Part shown: in pieces, positions 23,058 to 31,652 of the stretch
Layout: the number at the start of each line of letters is the position of its first letter
How positions within the stretch are numbered: position 1 is the stretch's first letter
Assembly: GCA_900539855.1 (NCBI GenBank)
Contig: UQDO01000026.1
Span: 1 to 31,712, forward strand
Direction: 5' to 3'
Length of the DNA: 31,712 nucleotides
Source: an uncultured Oscillospiraceae bacterium
Lineage (GTDB): Bacteria; Bacillota; Clostridia; Oscillospirales; Acutalibacteraceae
Program-made: the position numbers and the translations under genes
Notes under the pieces: generated by a model
Seen by the model: the letters and a program-made list of their open reading frames with translations, nothing else
Database searches by the model: none
Told to the model about the DNA's origin: nothing

Positions 23058-24914
23058 ATGGGCAAGATTATTGGTATTGATTTAGGTACTACAAACTCAT
23101 GCGTTGCCGTTATGGAAGGCGGCGAGGCGGTCGTTATCCCGAACGCTGAAGGCGCAAGAACGACACCGTCTGTCGTTGCATTTTCAAAATCGGGCGAAAG
23201 AATGGTGGGTCAGGTCGCAAAGCGTCAGGCTATTACCAACCCTGACAGAACTGTAATATCGATAAAGAGAGAGATGGGCACATCCTACACCGTTGATATC
23301 GACGGTAAGAAGTACACACCGCAGGAGATATCCGCGATAATTCTTCAAAAGCTGAAGGCAGATGCCGAGGCATACCTCGGAACCACCGTTACTGAAGCAG
23401 TCATAACCGTTCCGGCATACTTCACCGACGCACAGCGTCAGGCGACCAAGGATGCCGGTAAGATAGCCGGTCTTGATGTCAAGAGGATCATAAACGAGCC
23501 TACAGCCGCAGCTCTTGCATACAGCATTGATAAAGAGGACGATCAGAAGGTCATGGTATATGACCTCGGCGGCGGTACGTTCGATGTTTCGATAATCGAA
23601 ATGGGCGACGGCGTGCAGGAGGTTCTTGCCACGGCAGGTAACAACCGTCTCGGCGGTGATGACTTCGATAAGAGAATAATGGATTGGATCGTTTCCAACT
23701 TCAAGAACGAAAACGGTATCGATCTTTCGACCGATAAAATGGCTATGCAGCGTATTAAGGAAGCTGCCGAAAAGGCTAAGATAGACCTTTCAGGCATGAC
23801 CTCTGCCGAGATCAATCTGCCGTTCATTACGGTAGACGCTACAGGTCCTAAGCATTACGAGGCAACACTTACAAGGGCTAAGTTCAATGAGCTTACAGCC
23901 GACCTTGTAGAGGCTACAATGGGACCGGTACGTCAGGCACTGTCCGATTCGGGACTTTCAACCAATGATATTCACAAGGTTCTTATGGTCGGTGGTTCGA
24001 GCCGTATTCCTGCCGTTCAGGAGGCTGTCAAGAAGCTTATCGGACGCGATCCGTTCAAGGGCATCAACCCGGATGAGTGCGTTGCAATAGGCGCTGCGCT
24101 CCAAGGCGGTGTTCTCGGAGGAGATGTCAAGGGTCTGCTGCTTCTTGATGTTACGCCGCTGTCACTCGGAATTGAGACTATGGGCGGTGTCTGCACAAAG
24201 GTCATCGACCGAAACACCACGATACCGACCAAGAAGAGCCAGATATTCTCGACTGCTGCCGACGGTCAGACCTCGGTTGAGGTACACGTCCTGCAGGGTG
24301 AGCGTGAGTTCGCTAAGGACAATAAGACACTCGGTGTGTTCCATCTTGACGGTATCGCACCGGCACCGAGAGGTATTCCGCAGATAGAGGTATCGTTCGA
24401 TATAGACGCGAACGGTATAGTAAACGTATCAGCTAAGGATCTCGGAACCGGCAAGGAGCAGTCGATAACCATAACCTCGAGCACCAACATGTCCAAGGAC
24501 GACATCGACAAAGCTGTCAAGGAAGCCGAACAGTATGCTGCAGAGGACAAAAAGCGTCGTGAGGAGGCTGACCTCCGCAACAACGCAGACCAGCTCGTTT
24601 ACACAACCGAAAAGACCCTCAGCGATTTCGGCGACAAGCTGAGCGACGCCGAAAAGACCGATCTTACCGGTGCGGTTGACGCCCTTAAAGAGGCGCTCAA
24701 GGGAACCGATATGGATGCAATAAAGACAAAGCACGACGAGCTTCAGAAGAAGGTATACGCCGTGTCCGAGAAGGTCTACAAGGCTGCCGGTGAGGCTGCA
24801 AACGCAGCCGGTGCCGCAGGCGGCGACGCTCAGAATGCAGACGCTGCCGGTCAGAAGGCTGACGGAAATGTTTACGACGCGGATTACACCGACGTCGACG
24901 ACACAAAGAAATAA
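23058..24914 (+). CDS. dnaK: Chaperone DnaK (Hsp70)
   Basis: The 618-residue Hsp70 shows the ATPase motifs IIGIDLGTTNSCVAV at the N-terminus, VPAYFTDAQRQATKDAG near 118, VYDLGGGTFDVSI near 170 and VLMVGGSSRIPAVQ near 310. The substrate domain begins near 365 (LLLDVTPLSLGIETMGG). The C-terminal tail is rich in Ala, Gly and Asp. An ACGGAGGTATTTATT site precedes the ATG. It is cytoplasmic and works with DnaJ and GrpE encoded beside it. The full length is intact. Confidence 0.98.
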   Translation: MGKIIGIDLGTTNSCVAVMEGGEAVVIPNAEGARTTPSVVAFSKSGERMVGQVAKRQAITNPDRTVISIKREMGTSYTVDIDGKKYTPQEISAIILQKLKADAEAYLGTTVTEAVITVPAYFTDAQRQATKDAGKIAGLDVKRIINEPTAAALAYSIDKEDDQKVMVYDLGGGTFDVSIIEMGDGVQEVLATAGNNRLGGDDFDKRIMDWIVSNFKNENGIDLSTDKMAMQRIKEAAEKAKIDLSGMTSAEINLPFITVDATGPKHYEATLTRAKFNELTADLVEATMGPVRQALSDSGLSTNDIHKVLMVGGSSRIPAVQEAVKKLIGRDPFKGINPDECVAIGAALQGGVLGGDVKGLLLLDVTPLSLGIETMGGVCTKVIDRNTTIPTKKSQIFSTAADGQTSVEVHVLQGEREFAKDNKTLGVFHLDGIAPAPRGIPQIEVSFDIDANGIVNVSAKDLGTGKEQSITITSSTNMSKDDIDKAVKEAEQYAAEDKKRREEADLRNNADQLVYTTEKTLSDFGDKLSDAEKTDLTGAVDALKEALKGTDMDAIKTKHDELQKKVYAVSEKVYKAAGEAANAAGAAGGDAQNADAAGQKADGNVYDADYTDVDDTKK

Positions 24915-24932
24915 TCGACCGATTATCTGTCG

Positions 24933-24958
24933 CGGGCGGACGCCGATCCCGGCGCCCG
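24933..24958 (+). other. GC-rich hairpin between dnaK and dnaJ
   Basis: An outer stem CGGG/CCCG (24933-24936 with 24955-24958) and an inner stem CGCCG/CGGCG (24941-24945 with 24950-24954) are separated by a four-base bulge on one side. Only two T residues follow, so it is not a full terminator. It may lower dnaJ expression or mark mRNA processing between the two genes. Confidence 0.5.
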
Positions 24959-24996
24959 TTCCGCGCATGTTTACATAAATTAGGGAGTGTTAGTGC

Positions 24997-26151
24997 GTGG
25001 CAGATAAGAAAGATTATTATGAAGTGCTTGGTATCGACCGCAGCGCCAGCGAGGATGAAATAAAAAAAGCCTACCGTAAGATGGCTAAAAAATATCACCC
25101 GGATCTTAATCCGGGCGACAAGGAAGCCGAAAAGAACTTCAAAGAGGTCAATGAGGCTTATGAGGTTCTGTCCGATAAGGATAAAAAGGCGAGATACGAT
25201 CAGTTCGGTCATGCCGGTGTAGATCCTAACTACGGTGCAGGTGCCGGAGCAGGTGGCTTCGGCGGTTTCGGCGGTGCCGATTTCGGTGACCTCGGAGACA
25301 TATTCGGCAGCTTTTTCGGCGGCGGTTTCGGCGGAGGGCGCCGTGCCGATCCTAACGCTCCGCGGCGCGGAGCAGATACATCGGCTTCGGTTGTTCTGAG
25401 CTTTGAAGAGGCCGCTAAGGGCTGTACCAAAAAGATAAAGGTCACGCGTATTGAAAACTGCGCCGATTGCGGCGGCTCGGGCGCCGAAAAGGGCACAGGC
25501 GTCAAGACCTGCCCCGTTTGTCACGGTACCGGTCAGATAAGCGTCACACAGCGTACATCGTTCGGTGCGATGCAGACCACAAGAGCCTGCGATCAGTGTA
25601 GAGGTACCGGTAAGATCGTTGAGCATCCCTGCAAGACCTGTGCAGGAAAGGGCAGGGTAAGACATACGACCGAGAGGGAGATAAATATTCCTGCCGGAGT
25701 TGACGACGGTCAGTATATTAACCTCCGCGGAGGCGGCGATATGGGTACCGGCGGCGGTCCTGCGGGCGATCTTCATGTCAACATATCGGTGCGTCCGCAT
25801 CCGATATTTGAGCGTGACGGTTTTGATGTTTACTGCGAGGTGCCTATCACATTTACTCAGGCAGCCCTCGGTGCCGATATAATCGTGCCGACCCTTGACG
25901 GAAAGGTGAAGTTCACTATACATGAGGGTACACAGTCGGGCGACGAATTTAAGCTGCGCGGCAAGGGCATTCAGAGACTGAACTATTCCGGACGCGGTGA
26001 TCAGTATGTAAGGGTAGCCGTTGAGGTGCCTAAAAATCTTAATAATTCTCAAAAGGAACTGTTAAAGCAGTTTGACGCTGCGACCGATGATTCCTGCTAC
26101 AAAAAGCGCAAGGGATTTTTCGATAAGCTGAAGCAGTTTTTTAAAGACTGA
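24997..26151 (+). CDS. dnaJ: Chaperone DnaJ (Hsp40)
   Basis: The 384-residue co-chaperone has a J domain (about 1-70) with the HPD motif in KKYHPDLNPG. A glycine/phenylalanine-rich linker (about 80-115) follows, then four zinc-binding CxxCxGxG-type repeats (CADCGGSG, CPVCHGTG, CDQCRGTG, CKTCAGKG) and a C-terminal substrate domain. The start is GTG 24997, with TAGGGAG upstream at a proper distance. It stimulates the DnaK ATPase. It is the last gene of the CIRCE-controlled operon and is followed by a terminator. No extra ribosomal-protein methylase gene follows, unlike in some Bacilli. Confidence 0.97.
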   Translation: MADKKDYYEVLGIDRSASEDEIKKAYRKMAKKYHPDLNPGDKEAEKNFKEVNEAYEVLSDKDKKARYDQFGHAGVDPNYGAGAGAGGFGGFGGADFGDLGDIFGSFFGGGFGGGRRADPNAPRRGADTSASVVLSFEEAAKGCTKKIKVTRIENCADCGGSGAEKGTGVKTCPVCHGTGQISVTQRTSFGAMQTTRACDQCRGTGKIVEHPCKTCAGKGRVRHTTEREINIPAGVDDGQYINLRGGGDMGTGGGPAGDLHVNISVRPHPIFERDGFDVYCEVPITFTQAALGADIIVPTLDGKVKFTIHEGTQSGDEFKLRGKGIQRLNYSGRGDQYVRVAVEVPKNLNNSQKELLKQFDAATDDSCYKKRKGFFDKLKQFFKD

Positions 26152-26163
26152 ATTATTACAAAA

Positions 26164-26201
26164 AAATCGGCAGAAGATCTGATCTTCTGCCGATTTCTAT
26201 T
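26164..26201 (+). terminator. Terminator of the heat-shock operon
   Basis: AAATCGGCAGAAGATC (26164-26179) pairs perfectly with 26181-26196 across a central T (functionally a loop of about five bases), followed by CTATTT. It lies 12 bases after the dnaJ stop codon. Confidence 0.85.
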
Positions 26202-26224
26202 TACCGCAAACTGAAATTTATGAC

Positions 26225-26270
26225 ACAACAACAAAAACCGCGGCAGAATGGTTGCTTCTGTCGCGGTTTT
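26225..26270 (-). terminator. Intrinsic terminator of galE
   Basis: On the minus strand a 15-bp stem (26270-26256 with 26248-26234, one G-U pair) with a 7-base loop is followed by TTTTTGTTGTTG. It lies 55 bases after the galE stop codon and sits back to back with the dnaJ terminator. Confidence 0.85.
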
Positions 26271-26325
26271 GCATGTCGGATCAAATCACTTTGGTCTATT
26301 GTTTGCCGTTTAATCGCGGTAAGGT

Positions 26326-27339
26326 TTATTCTCCGTATCCGTTGGGGTTATTTTTCTGCCAGCGCCATGTATCGCGGCACATATCGTCGATGGTCTTGGT
26401 AGCCTCCCAGCCGAGCAGCTTTTTGGCTTTGTCGGCGTTTGCATATACCTCGTCGGGGTCGCCCGGACGGCGTCCTACTATTTCATAAGGAATTTTGATG
26501 CCGGACGCTTTTTCAAATGCTTCCCTTAACTGAAGCACCGAGCAGCCGTTGCCGGTGCCGAGATTTATTGCTTCGCAGCCCTTGTTTTCAAGCACCCAGT
26601 CGACAGCCTTTACATGACCCACAGCCAGATCAACAACGTGAATGTAATCGCGGACTCCGGTGCCGTCGGGAGTGTTGTAATCGTTGCCGAAAACGCGCAA
26701 CTTTTCGAGTCTGCCGACGGCTACCTGCGAAATATACGGCATAAGGTTGTTGGGTATTCCCTTGGGGTCCTCGCCTATAAGTCCGCTCTCATGTGCACCT
26801 ATCGGGTTGAAATAACGCAGAAGCGCAACACACCAGTCGTTATCTGCGTTGTAAATGTCACGCAGAATATATTCTATAAACAGCTTTGTGCGGCCGTACG
26901 GGTTTATAGCGCCGAGCGGCATGGTTTCCACGAGCGGCATTGTCTTTGACAGACCGTAAACCGTTGCGGACGAAGAAAATACTATCTTTTTAACACCGAA
27001 TTCCTTCATAACATCGCAGAGTACAAAGGTTGAATCAAGGTTGTTTTCGTAGTATTCAAGCGGTATCTGTGCCGATTCACCGACCGCCTTTAATCCGGCA
27101 AAATGAATTGCCGCTTCAATTTTGTTTTCGGTAAATATTTTCCTTAAAAGCTCGCGGTCGCGTACGTCGCCTTCGTAAAATTTAACAGGCTTGCCGAGTA
27201 TTTTCTCAATACGTTTTACAGCCTCTTTTTTACTGTTGCGGAGATTATCTATAATAACGACGTCTCTACCGCTTTTAACAAGTTCAATGCAGGTGTGGCT
27301 GCCGATATATCCGGCGCCGCCGGTGATAAGTATTGCCAT
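26326..27339 (-). CDS. galE: UDP-glucose 4-epimerase
   Basis: The enzyme (EC 5.1.3.2) interconverts UDP-glucose and UDP-galactose using bound NAD+. The 337-residue extended SDR has the Rossmann motif TGGAGYIGS (G7-x2-G10-x2-G13), the SSSATVYG catalytic Ser/Thr region and Y148-x3-K152 (NPYGRTK), plus the C-terminal GRRPGDPDEVYANADKA block. ATG 27339 is preceded by GGGAG at about 10 bases; a GTG three codons earlier lies nearer that site and is less likely. It is monocistronic, with a near-perfect promoter and a terminator. Length is normal. A UDP-GlcNAc epimerase activity cannot be excluded. Confidence 0.95.
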   Translation of the reverse strand: MAILITGGAGYIGSHTCIELVKSGRDVVIIDNLRNSKKEAVKRIEKILGKPVKFYEGDVRDRELLRKIFTENKIEAAIHFAGLKAVGESAQIPLEYYENNLDSTFVLCDVMKEFGVKKIVFSSSATVYGLSKTMPLVETMPLGAINPYGRTKLFIEYILRDIYNADNDWCVALLRYFNPIGAHESGLIGEDPKGIPNNLMPYISQVAVGRLEKLRVFGNDYNTPDGTGVRDYIHVVDLAVGHVKAVDWVLENKGCEAINLGTGNGCSVLQLREAFEKASGIKIPYEIVGRRPGDPDEVYANADKAKKLLGWEATKTIDDMCRDTWRWQKNNPNGYGE

Positions 27340-27372
27340 GGCTAACACTCTCCCATATATTTTGTCATATCA

Positions 27373-27401
27373 ATTATAAAATATCGTTACCGGTTTGTCA
27401 A
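27373..27401 (-). promoter_or_regulatory. Consensus promoter of galE
   Basis: On the minus strand TTGACA (27401-27396) and TATAAT (27378-27373) are both perfect and 17 bases apart. This predicts strong constitutive expression from sigma-A. Confidence 0.85.
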
Positions 27402-27464
27402 TCTTGAGCATGTGTAAAATTATTACTGCATTTGATGAAATTTTTAAGGAAAACCTACCGATAT

Positions 27465-28670
27465 CTATTTACTCAGCAGCACCTTCATTATATCCGGACC
27501 GTGGTCGTAATATATTCCGGTTGCCGCGGCGGTGGTTTCGTTGAATGTATCAACCCCTGCTGCCGGTTTTTCACTGTCATAAATAAGGAAGGGAACCGGA
27601 TCGCTTGCATGGGTTTTGGTAACAAGCGGTGTGGGGTGATCGGGCATTATCAGTATGCGGTATTCGCCGTATTTCGGCAGTTCGTCAAGCAGCCTCGCAA
27701 GTATGCGGCCGTCTATAAATTCAATGGCTTTTATCTTGTTTTCGGCTTCGCCGCGGTGACCGCACTCGTCAGGTGCTTCAACATGTACATATACGAGGTC
27801 GCATGTCTTGAACAGCTCGCACGCCGCATCGGCTTTCCCCTCAAAATCGGTGTCTATATATCCGGTAGCGCCCGGCACCTCGGCGACGGTGCATTTTGCA
27901 AGCTTGCCGATTCCCTTTATGAGATCAACAGCTGAAACTATTCCGGCTCTTACCGCAAATTTATCGTAAAACGCGGTCATCTGAGGCTTGGTGCCCTCGC
28001 CCCAGAGCCAGATCGAATTTGCCGGTCTTTTGCCTTCCGCTATGCGCTTTTTATTGACGGGGTGGCATTTAAGTATCTCGCCGCTGCGGCGCATGAGATC
28101 AATAAGCGGTGCGGCATTTGCCGATCTGCTCAAATACTCTCCTATGACACGACCGCTGATGTCGTGGGGTGGGGTCATACCGCCGAGATCGGTCGTCCCG
28201 TTTTTAACGACAAGACAGTGACGGTAGCTGACGCCGGTATAGAACCTGTATTTTTCATTGCCAAACGCCTTTTCTATTGCCGCTATCAGCTCGGCAGCTT
28301 CGGCAGAACTGATATCGCCGGCGGAATAGTCCACCATTGTTTTGTCCTCAAAGCGCTCCTCGTCGGACAGAGTGACGAGATTGCAGCGGAGCGTGACGTC
28401 GGTGTCACTTAAATTTATACCTATGCTTGCAGCCTCAAGCGGCGAACGCCCCGTATAACATTCCGCAGGGTCGTAGCCCATTACCGAAAGGTTTGCAACA
28501 TCGCTTCCCGGCTTCAAGCCGTCGGCGACGGTCTTGCAAAGACCAACCGTGGCGGTTCTTGCAAGCCTGTCCATGTTTGGCTTGTGCGCCAACTCCATAG
28601 GCGTTTTGCCGTTTAAAGGTCCTTGTTTGTAATCAGCCATTCCGTCACAAAGTAAAACCAGATATTTCAT
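27465..28670 (-). CDS. apgM: Cofactor-independent phosphoglycerate mutase, ApgM type
   Basis: The 401-residue alkaline-phosphatase-superfamily protein has the N-terminal metal motif LLCDGMADY, the phosphorylated-serine region GLKPGSDVANLSVMGYDP (about 53-70), the CYTGRSPLEAA block, and the C-terminal ligands in HVEAPDECGHRGE and RILIMPDHPTP. This is the archaeal-type ApgM, not the 510-residue bacterial GpmI. It would interconvert 3- and 2-phosphoglycerate. Bacterial ApgM-like proteins have also been proposed as an alternative homoserine kinase; nothing nearby (no thrA or thrC) supports that here. Its ATG overlaps the stop of the HAD gene (TAATG), so the two are translationally coupled. Confidence 0.87.
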   Translation of the reverse strand: MKYLVLLCDGMADYKQGPLNGKTPMELAHKPNMDRLARTATVGLCKTVADGLKPGSDVANLSVMGYDPAECYTGRSPLEAASIGINLSDTDVTLRCNLVTLSDEERFEDKTMVDYSAGDISSAEAAELIAAIEKAFGNEKYRFYTGVSYRHCLVVKNGTTDLGGMTPPHDISGRVIGEYLSRSANAAPLIDLMRRSGEILKCHPVNKKRIAEGKRPANSIWLWGEGTKPQMTAFYDKFAVRAGIVSAVDLIKGIGKLAKCTVAEVPGATGYIDTDFEGKADAACELFKTCDLVYVHVEAPDECGHRGEAENKIKAIEFIDGRILARLLDELPKYGEYRILIMPDHPTPLVTKTHASDPVPFLIYDSEKPAAGVDTFNETTAAATGIYYDHGPDIMKVLLSK

Positions 28671-29446
28671 TAAGATTTTCTCCTCTCAGAAATCAGCAGT
28701 ACATTATTTATATAATCGGCTACTCCGTCGTCGGCAACGGATGAGGTAACGACATCGGCTGCCGCTTTCAGCTCATCGACCGCATTGCCCATAGCTACAC
28801 CGACATTCGCAAAGGACAGCATATCGTAATCATTCATACTGTCGCCGAAGGCGGTGACAGCGTCTCTTGACGCGCCGAAATGATCAAGCACAGCCTTTAT
28901 ACCTGTAGCCTTGGTAAAGCCCTTCGGTACAAATTCGCCTGTCCTTATGTGATCTATAAATGTAAAGCCGGAGCTTTCGGCGGCTTTTTTAAATTCCTCA
29001 CCGCAGGGAGCCATTATGCTGAATTTATTTATTTTCGCCGTGACTCCATATTTTTCTGCAAGTTCCTCAAAGCTGTCCACCTCAGGACTGTCGGGCCAGT
29101 GGCTGACACCTCCTACGGAAACGGCAAATCTCTCGCCCTCGGCAATAAACAGCTTGTCATTTGAAAGCGCCAGCCTGCAGCACGGCTCAAGCTGATCGAG
29201 CGTACATAAGTGTTCGACTATCTGCTCGCCGTTTACCCTGACATCCGCGCCGCAGGCAAGCACAAAGCCGTCAAACGGGATATAGCTCAAATCGGGCATC
29301 ATAGCACGGCAGCGTCCGCTGCATATGAATATTTTGTATCCTGCGCTCTGCGCCTTTATAAGCGCGTCTATAACTTTCTTTGTGGGCGGCTGCATGTTGT
29401 CGGACAGCGTGCCGTCATAATCAAAGAACAAAAAACCCTTTGCCAT
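28670..29446 (-). CDS. Cof-type HAD-family hydrolase (sugar or nucleotide phosphatase)
   Basis: The 258-residue protein has HAD motif I FDYDGTLSD (about 8-16), motif II FICSGR near 41, a type-IIB cap domain, a conserved lysine region GFTKATGIKAVLDHFG near 178, and motif IV FGDSMNDYDML near 198. Cof-type enzymes remove phosphate from sugar phosphates or flavin and pyridoxal precursors in the cytoplasm; the substrate cannot be told. AGGTG precedes the ATG. It begins 1 base after the AEC transporter stop and overlaps apgM, so the three genes form an operon. Confidence 0.88.
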   Translation of the reverse strand: MAKGFLFFDYDGTLSDNMQPPTKKVIDALIKAQSAGYKIFICSGRCRAMMPDLSYIPFDGFVLACGADVRVNGEQIVEHLCTLDQLEPCCRLALSNDKLFIAEGERFAVSVGGVSHWPDSPEVDSFEELAEKYGVTAKINKFSIMAPCGEEFKKAAESSGFTFIDHIRTGEFVPKGFTKATGIKAVLDHFGASRDAVTAFGDSMNDYDMLSFANVGVAMGNAVDELKAAADVVTSSVADDGVADYINNVLLISERRKS

Positions 29447-29447
29447 A

Positions 29448-30443
29448 TCAGAACACCTTTAAAATCAGCGCTGCGATAAGAGGCATGGTGACCAGTGAAA
29501 TGGCCGTGCTTGCCGACACTATCTTTCCGGCATACTGAGCGTCACCGTCAAACTGCTCGGCAAAAATCCCTGCCATAGTAGCGGCAGGAGTCGAAGCGCT
29601 GATGACAAGCACTACCGATGCCGGCTTTACTATTCCGTACGGGAAAATGCCGGTCAGTGCAACGCATTTCATGATGCCCATGACCGCAAGCGGCAGCAGT
29701 ATCAGTCTTACGATTATATACTCCGGCAGATATCTGTCACAGAAAACATCCTTGATCTTGTTTTCCGCAAGGCGGATACCTATTATGATCATCGAGAGCG
29801 GTATCATTGTGCTTTTGAGCAGGAATAAAAGATTATCCCTCATGACCGGTACGATGTAGTCAAACCATACGGGCGCCAACGCGTCGGGCACCGTGCAAAG
29901 CCCTGACACTATAAACAGGATGAGTCCTATATATGTAGGTACTGTCGCGGGATTGATAAGCATTTTCTTTAGTGAAATATAGCTTTTGTCACCGGTGAAC
30001 ATATAGCAGCCGAGCGACCAGCACATAAGGTTGAAAGCTATAACATAGAATGTCGCGTATATCGCGGCTTCCGGACTTATGAGCTCACTGATAAGCGGAA
30101 TGCCCAAAAAACCGGCGTTTGTAAATATTGTTGCAAACCTTAAAACCACCCGGCGCTTTTCGGGTGAGTTTTTATAAAGCAAAGATGCGACTCCGAAAAA
30201 CATGAAGTGGAAAACAGTTGAAAACGCTAAAACGAACAGCGCGGTTACCAGTATGTCACGGCTGAATTTGGCGTCGAGAAAGCTGTAGATTATGAGTGCC
30301 GGCTGAGCAACATATATTGCAAGATCGGAGCATGCCTTTGCGGTCTTTCCGTCAGCCTTGCCGGTCTTTCTGAGCACAAAGCCTACAAGCACCATAAGGC
30401 ATATCATCAGTATTTTGTTTACAAGTATATCGAGTCCGTACAT
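29448..30443 (-). CDS. AEC-family transporter (auxin efflux carrier-like)
   Basis: The 331-residue integral membrane protein has about ten hydrophobic helices spread along its length. AEC/MleP family features include GFVLRKTGKADGK near residue 22, FTNAGFLGIPLI near 111, and VVLVISASTPAATMAGIFAEQF near 280. The family moves organic acids, amino acids or auxin-like anions out of or into the cell; the cargo here is unknown. An AAAGGGGTAG site precedes the ATG. It is the first gene of an operon with the HAD phosphatase and apgM. A link between a carboxylate carrier and lower glycolysis is possible but not shown. Confidence 0.88.
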   Translation of the reverse strand: MYGLDILVNKILMICLMVLVGFVLRKTGKADGKTAKACSDLAIYVAQPALIIYSFLDAKFSRDILVTALFVLAFSTVFHFMFFGVASLLYKNSPEKRRVVLRFATIFTNAGFLGIPLISELISPEAAIYATFYVIAFNLMCWSLGCYMFTGDKSYISLKKMLINPATVPTYIGLILFIVSGLCTVPDALAPVWFDYIVPVMRDNLLFLLKSTMIPLSMIIIGIRLAENKIKDVFCDRYLPEYIIVRLILLPLAVMGIMKCVALTGIFPYGIVKPASVVLVISASTPAATMAGIFAEQFDGDAQYAGKIVSASTAISLVTMPLIAALILKVF

Positions 30444-30476
30444 TTGTCTACCCCTTTTTTATCTTTACAATTAAAT

Positions 30477-30505
30477 ATAATACATCTCTGCGTTGGTGAT
30501 TTCAA
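30477..30505 (-). promoter_or_regulatory. Promoter of the AEC-HAD-apgM operon
   Basis: On the minus strand TTGAAA (30505-30500) and TATTAT (30482-30477) are 17 bases apart, each one base off consensus. The -10 lies 34 bases before the start codon. Confidence 0.65.
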
Positions 30506-30580
30506 GAAAAATCGAGGCTTAAAATACGGTTTATGACATTTCACCACTTTAGCAGATAAAATGAAATAATATATGTATAG

Positions 30581-30612
30581 TTTTTCGGCGAAGTAAAGCC
30601 TCCGCCGAAAAA
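30581..30612. repeat. Hairpin after sleB
   Basis: TTTTTCGGCG (30581-30590) and CGCCGAAAAA (30603-30612) pair over 10 positions. It lies just beyond the sleB stop codon (30615). The T and A tracts are inside the stem and no T run follows on either strand, so it may protect the 3' end rather than terminate cleanly. Confidence 0.5.
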
Positions 30613-30614
30613 AA

Positions 30615-31286
30615 TCAGGAACAGAATCTGTGCTTGCCTATTACGGTTATCAGTGGTCTGCTCCATATCCATTTGCTGGTCGCGGTGGACGGATTGAAAT
30701 AGTAAATAGCACCGCCGCTCGGATCAACTCCGTTTAGCGCATCTCTTGCAGCTGAATAAGCACTGTCGGCGACATCAACATAAAACTGCCCGTCGTCTAT
30801 ACAACTGAAAGCGCCCTTCTGGTATATCACTCCGGAAATTGAATTTGGGAATGAAGGATGCTCAATTCGATTGAGCACAACTGCACCGACCGCCACCTGA
30901 CCGGAGTAGGGCTCGCCTCGTGCTTCAGCTGATATAAGTCTTGCAAGCAGTTGGTAATCAGACGAGGAATAACCGCCGGTCGAACTGCCGGAGGAAGCGC
31001 TTCCGGTCGGCAGACCTATCAGCTCCAGAGTTTTTTTGCCGCATATACCGTCGGCGGTGATTTTGTGCTTTTTCTGAAATTTAATCACTGCCGCTTTTGT
31101 CGCCGTGCCGTAAATGCCGTCAACCGATCCGCTGTAATAGCCCCAGTCTTTAAGACGCTGCTGTATATTTCTTACCTCAGTGCCGCGCGATCCGATGGCT
31201 GAATAACAGTCGGCACCGGAAGCCATAGAGCATATAATTGCAGCGGCTGTCAGCGATACCGCGATGAGCTTCGATATCCTTTTCAT
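30615..31286 (-). CDS. sleB: SleB-like spore cortex-lytic enzyme (cell wall hydrolase)
   Basis: The 223-residue protein begins with a signal peptide (about 1-25, KLIAVSLTAAAIICSMASG). A peptidoglycan-binding domain type 1 follows (about 30-92, GSRGTEVRNIQQRL and DGIYGTATKAAVIKFQ), then a short Ser/Gly linker and a Hydrolase_2 (SleB-type) catalytic domain from about 108. Its ISAEARGEPYSGQVAVGAVVLNR holds the likely catalytic Glu. The family cuts muramic-lactam peptidoglycan in the spore cortex during germination. GCAGGAG precedes the ATG. Vegetative wall hydrolases of the same fold (CwlJ-like) are the alternative. No ypeB is adjacent, unlike in Bacillus. Confidence 0.88.
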   Translation of the reverse strand: MKRISKLIAVSLTAAAIICSMASGADCYSAIGSRGTEVRNIQQRLKDWGYYSGSVDGIYGTATKAAVIKFQKKHKITADGICGKKTLELIGLPTGSASSGSSTGGYSSSDYQLLARLISAEARGEPYSGQVAVGAVVLNRIEHPSFPNSISGVIYQKGAFSCIDDGQFYVDVADSAYSAARDALNGVDPSGGAIYYFNPSTATSKWIWSRPLITVIGKHRFCS

Positions 31287-31379
31287 AGATGCTCCTGCCT
31301 TTTTGTAGTATATTACGATGATATTTTGTGCGTATTAAGGTAATATATTCTCAAAAAAACGCACTTGCAGGCGAATAAA

Positions 31380-31442
31380 TAAAAAAATTCAAAAAAAGCT
31401 AAAAAAGGTGTTGACAAGAGGGGAGTGATGTGGTAATATAAT
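31380..31442 (+). promoter_or_regulatory. rRNA operon promoter with an A-rich UP element
   Basis: TTGACA (31411-31416) is followed by TAATAT at 31434-31439 (17-base spacer) or TATAAT at 31437-31442 (20-base spacer). Phased A tracts at 31380-31406 lie directly upstream of the -35 box, in the place of an UP element that binds the RNA polymerase alpha subunit. Together these mark a strong stable-RNA promoter. Confidence 0.75.
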
Positions 31443-31651
31443 CGAGCGCCTTATGAGAGCGGCCGGTGACGGAAGCTCAGAGAGATAAGCGCAGCGGACC
31501 TTGAAAATTAAACAACGATAACTATAAAGAGAACCCGAAAATTTTTGAGAGTTAGAAACTCTAAAGTATAACGGGACAACACGCAAAAGTGTTGTTACTG
31601 AGAAGCGATTAAGCTTTGAAAAGATTTTAAGTCGGAAGACTTGAGATACAA
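31443..31651 (+). other. 16S rRNA leader
   Basis: This untranslated leader of about 200 bases contains no gene. It holds several small stems: AGAGTT/AACTCT near 31547-31562, ACAACAC/GTGTTGT (31574-31580 with 31587-31593) and AAGTC/GACTT near 31630-31642. ACCTTGAAAATTAAAC near 31499 resembles the spacer sequence typical of clostridial rRNA operons. Part of it likely pairs with the 3' flank of 16S to form an RNase III stem, which is outside the window. Confidence 0.65.
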
Positions 31652-31652
31652 A

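Noticed and set aside
24697..26052. Minus-strand reading frame of 451 codons over dnaK and dnaJ
   Set aside because: It is antisense to two certain chaperone genes, and its sequence is the low-complexity mirror of their codon bias. No start signal was seen.
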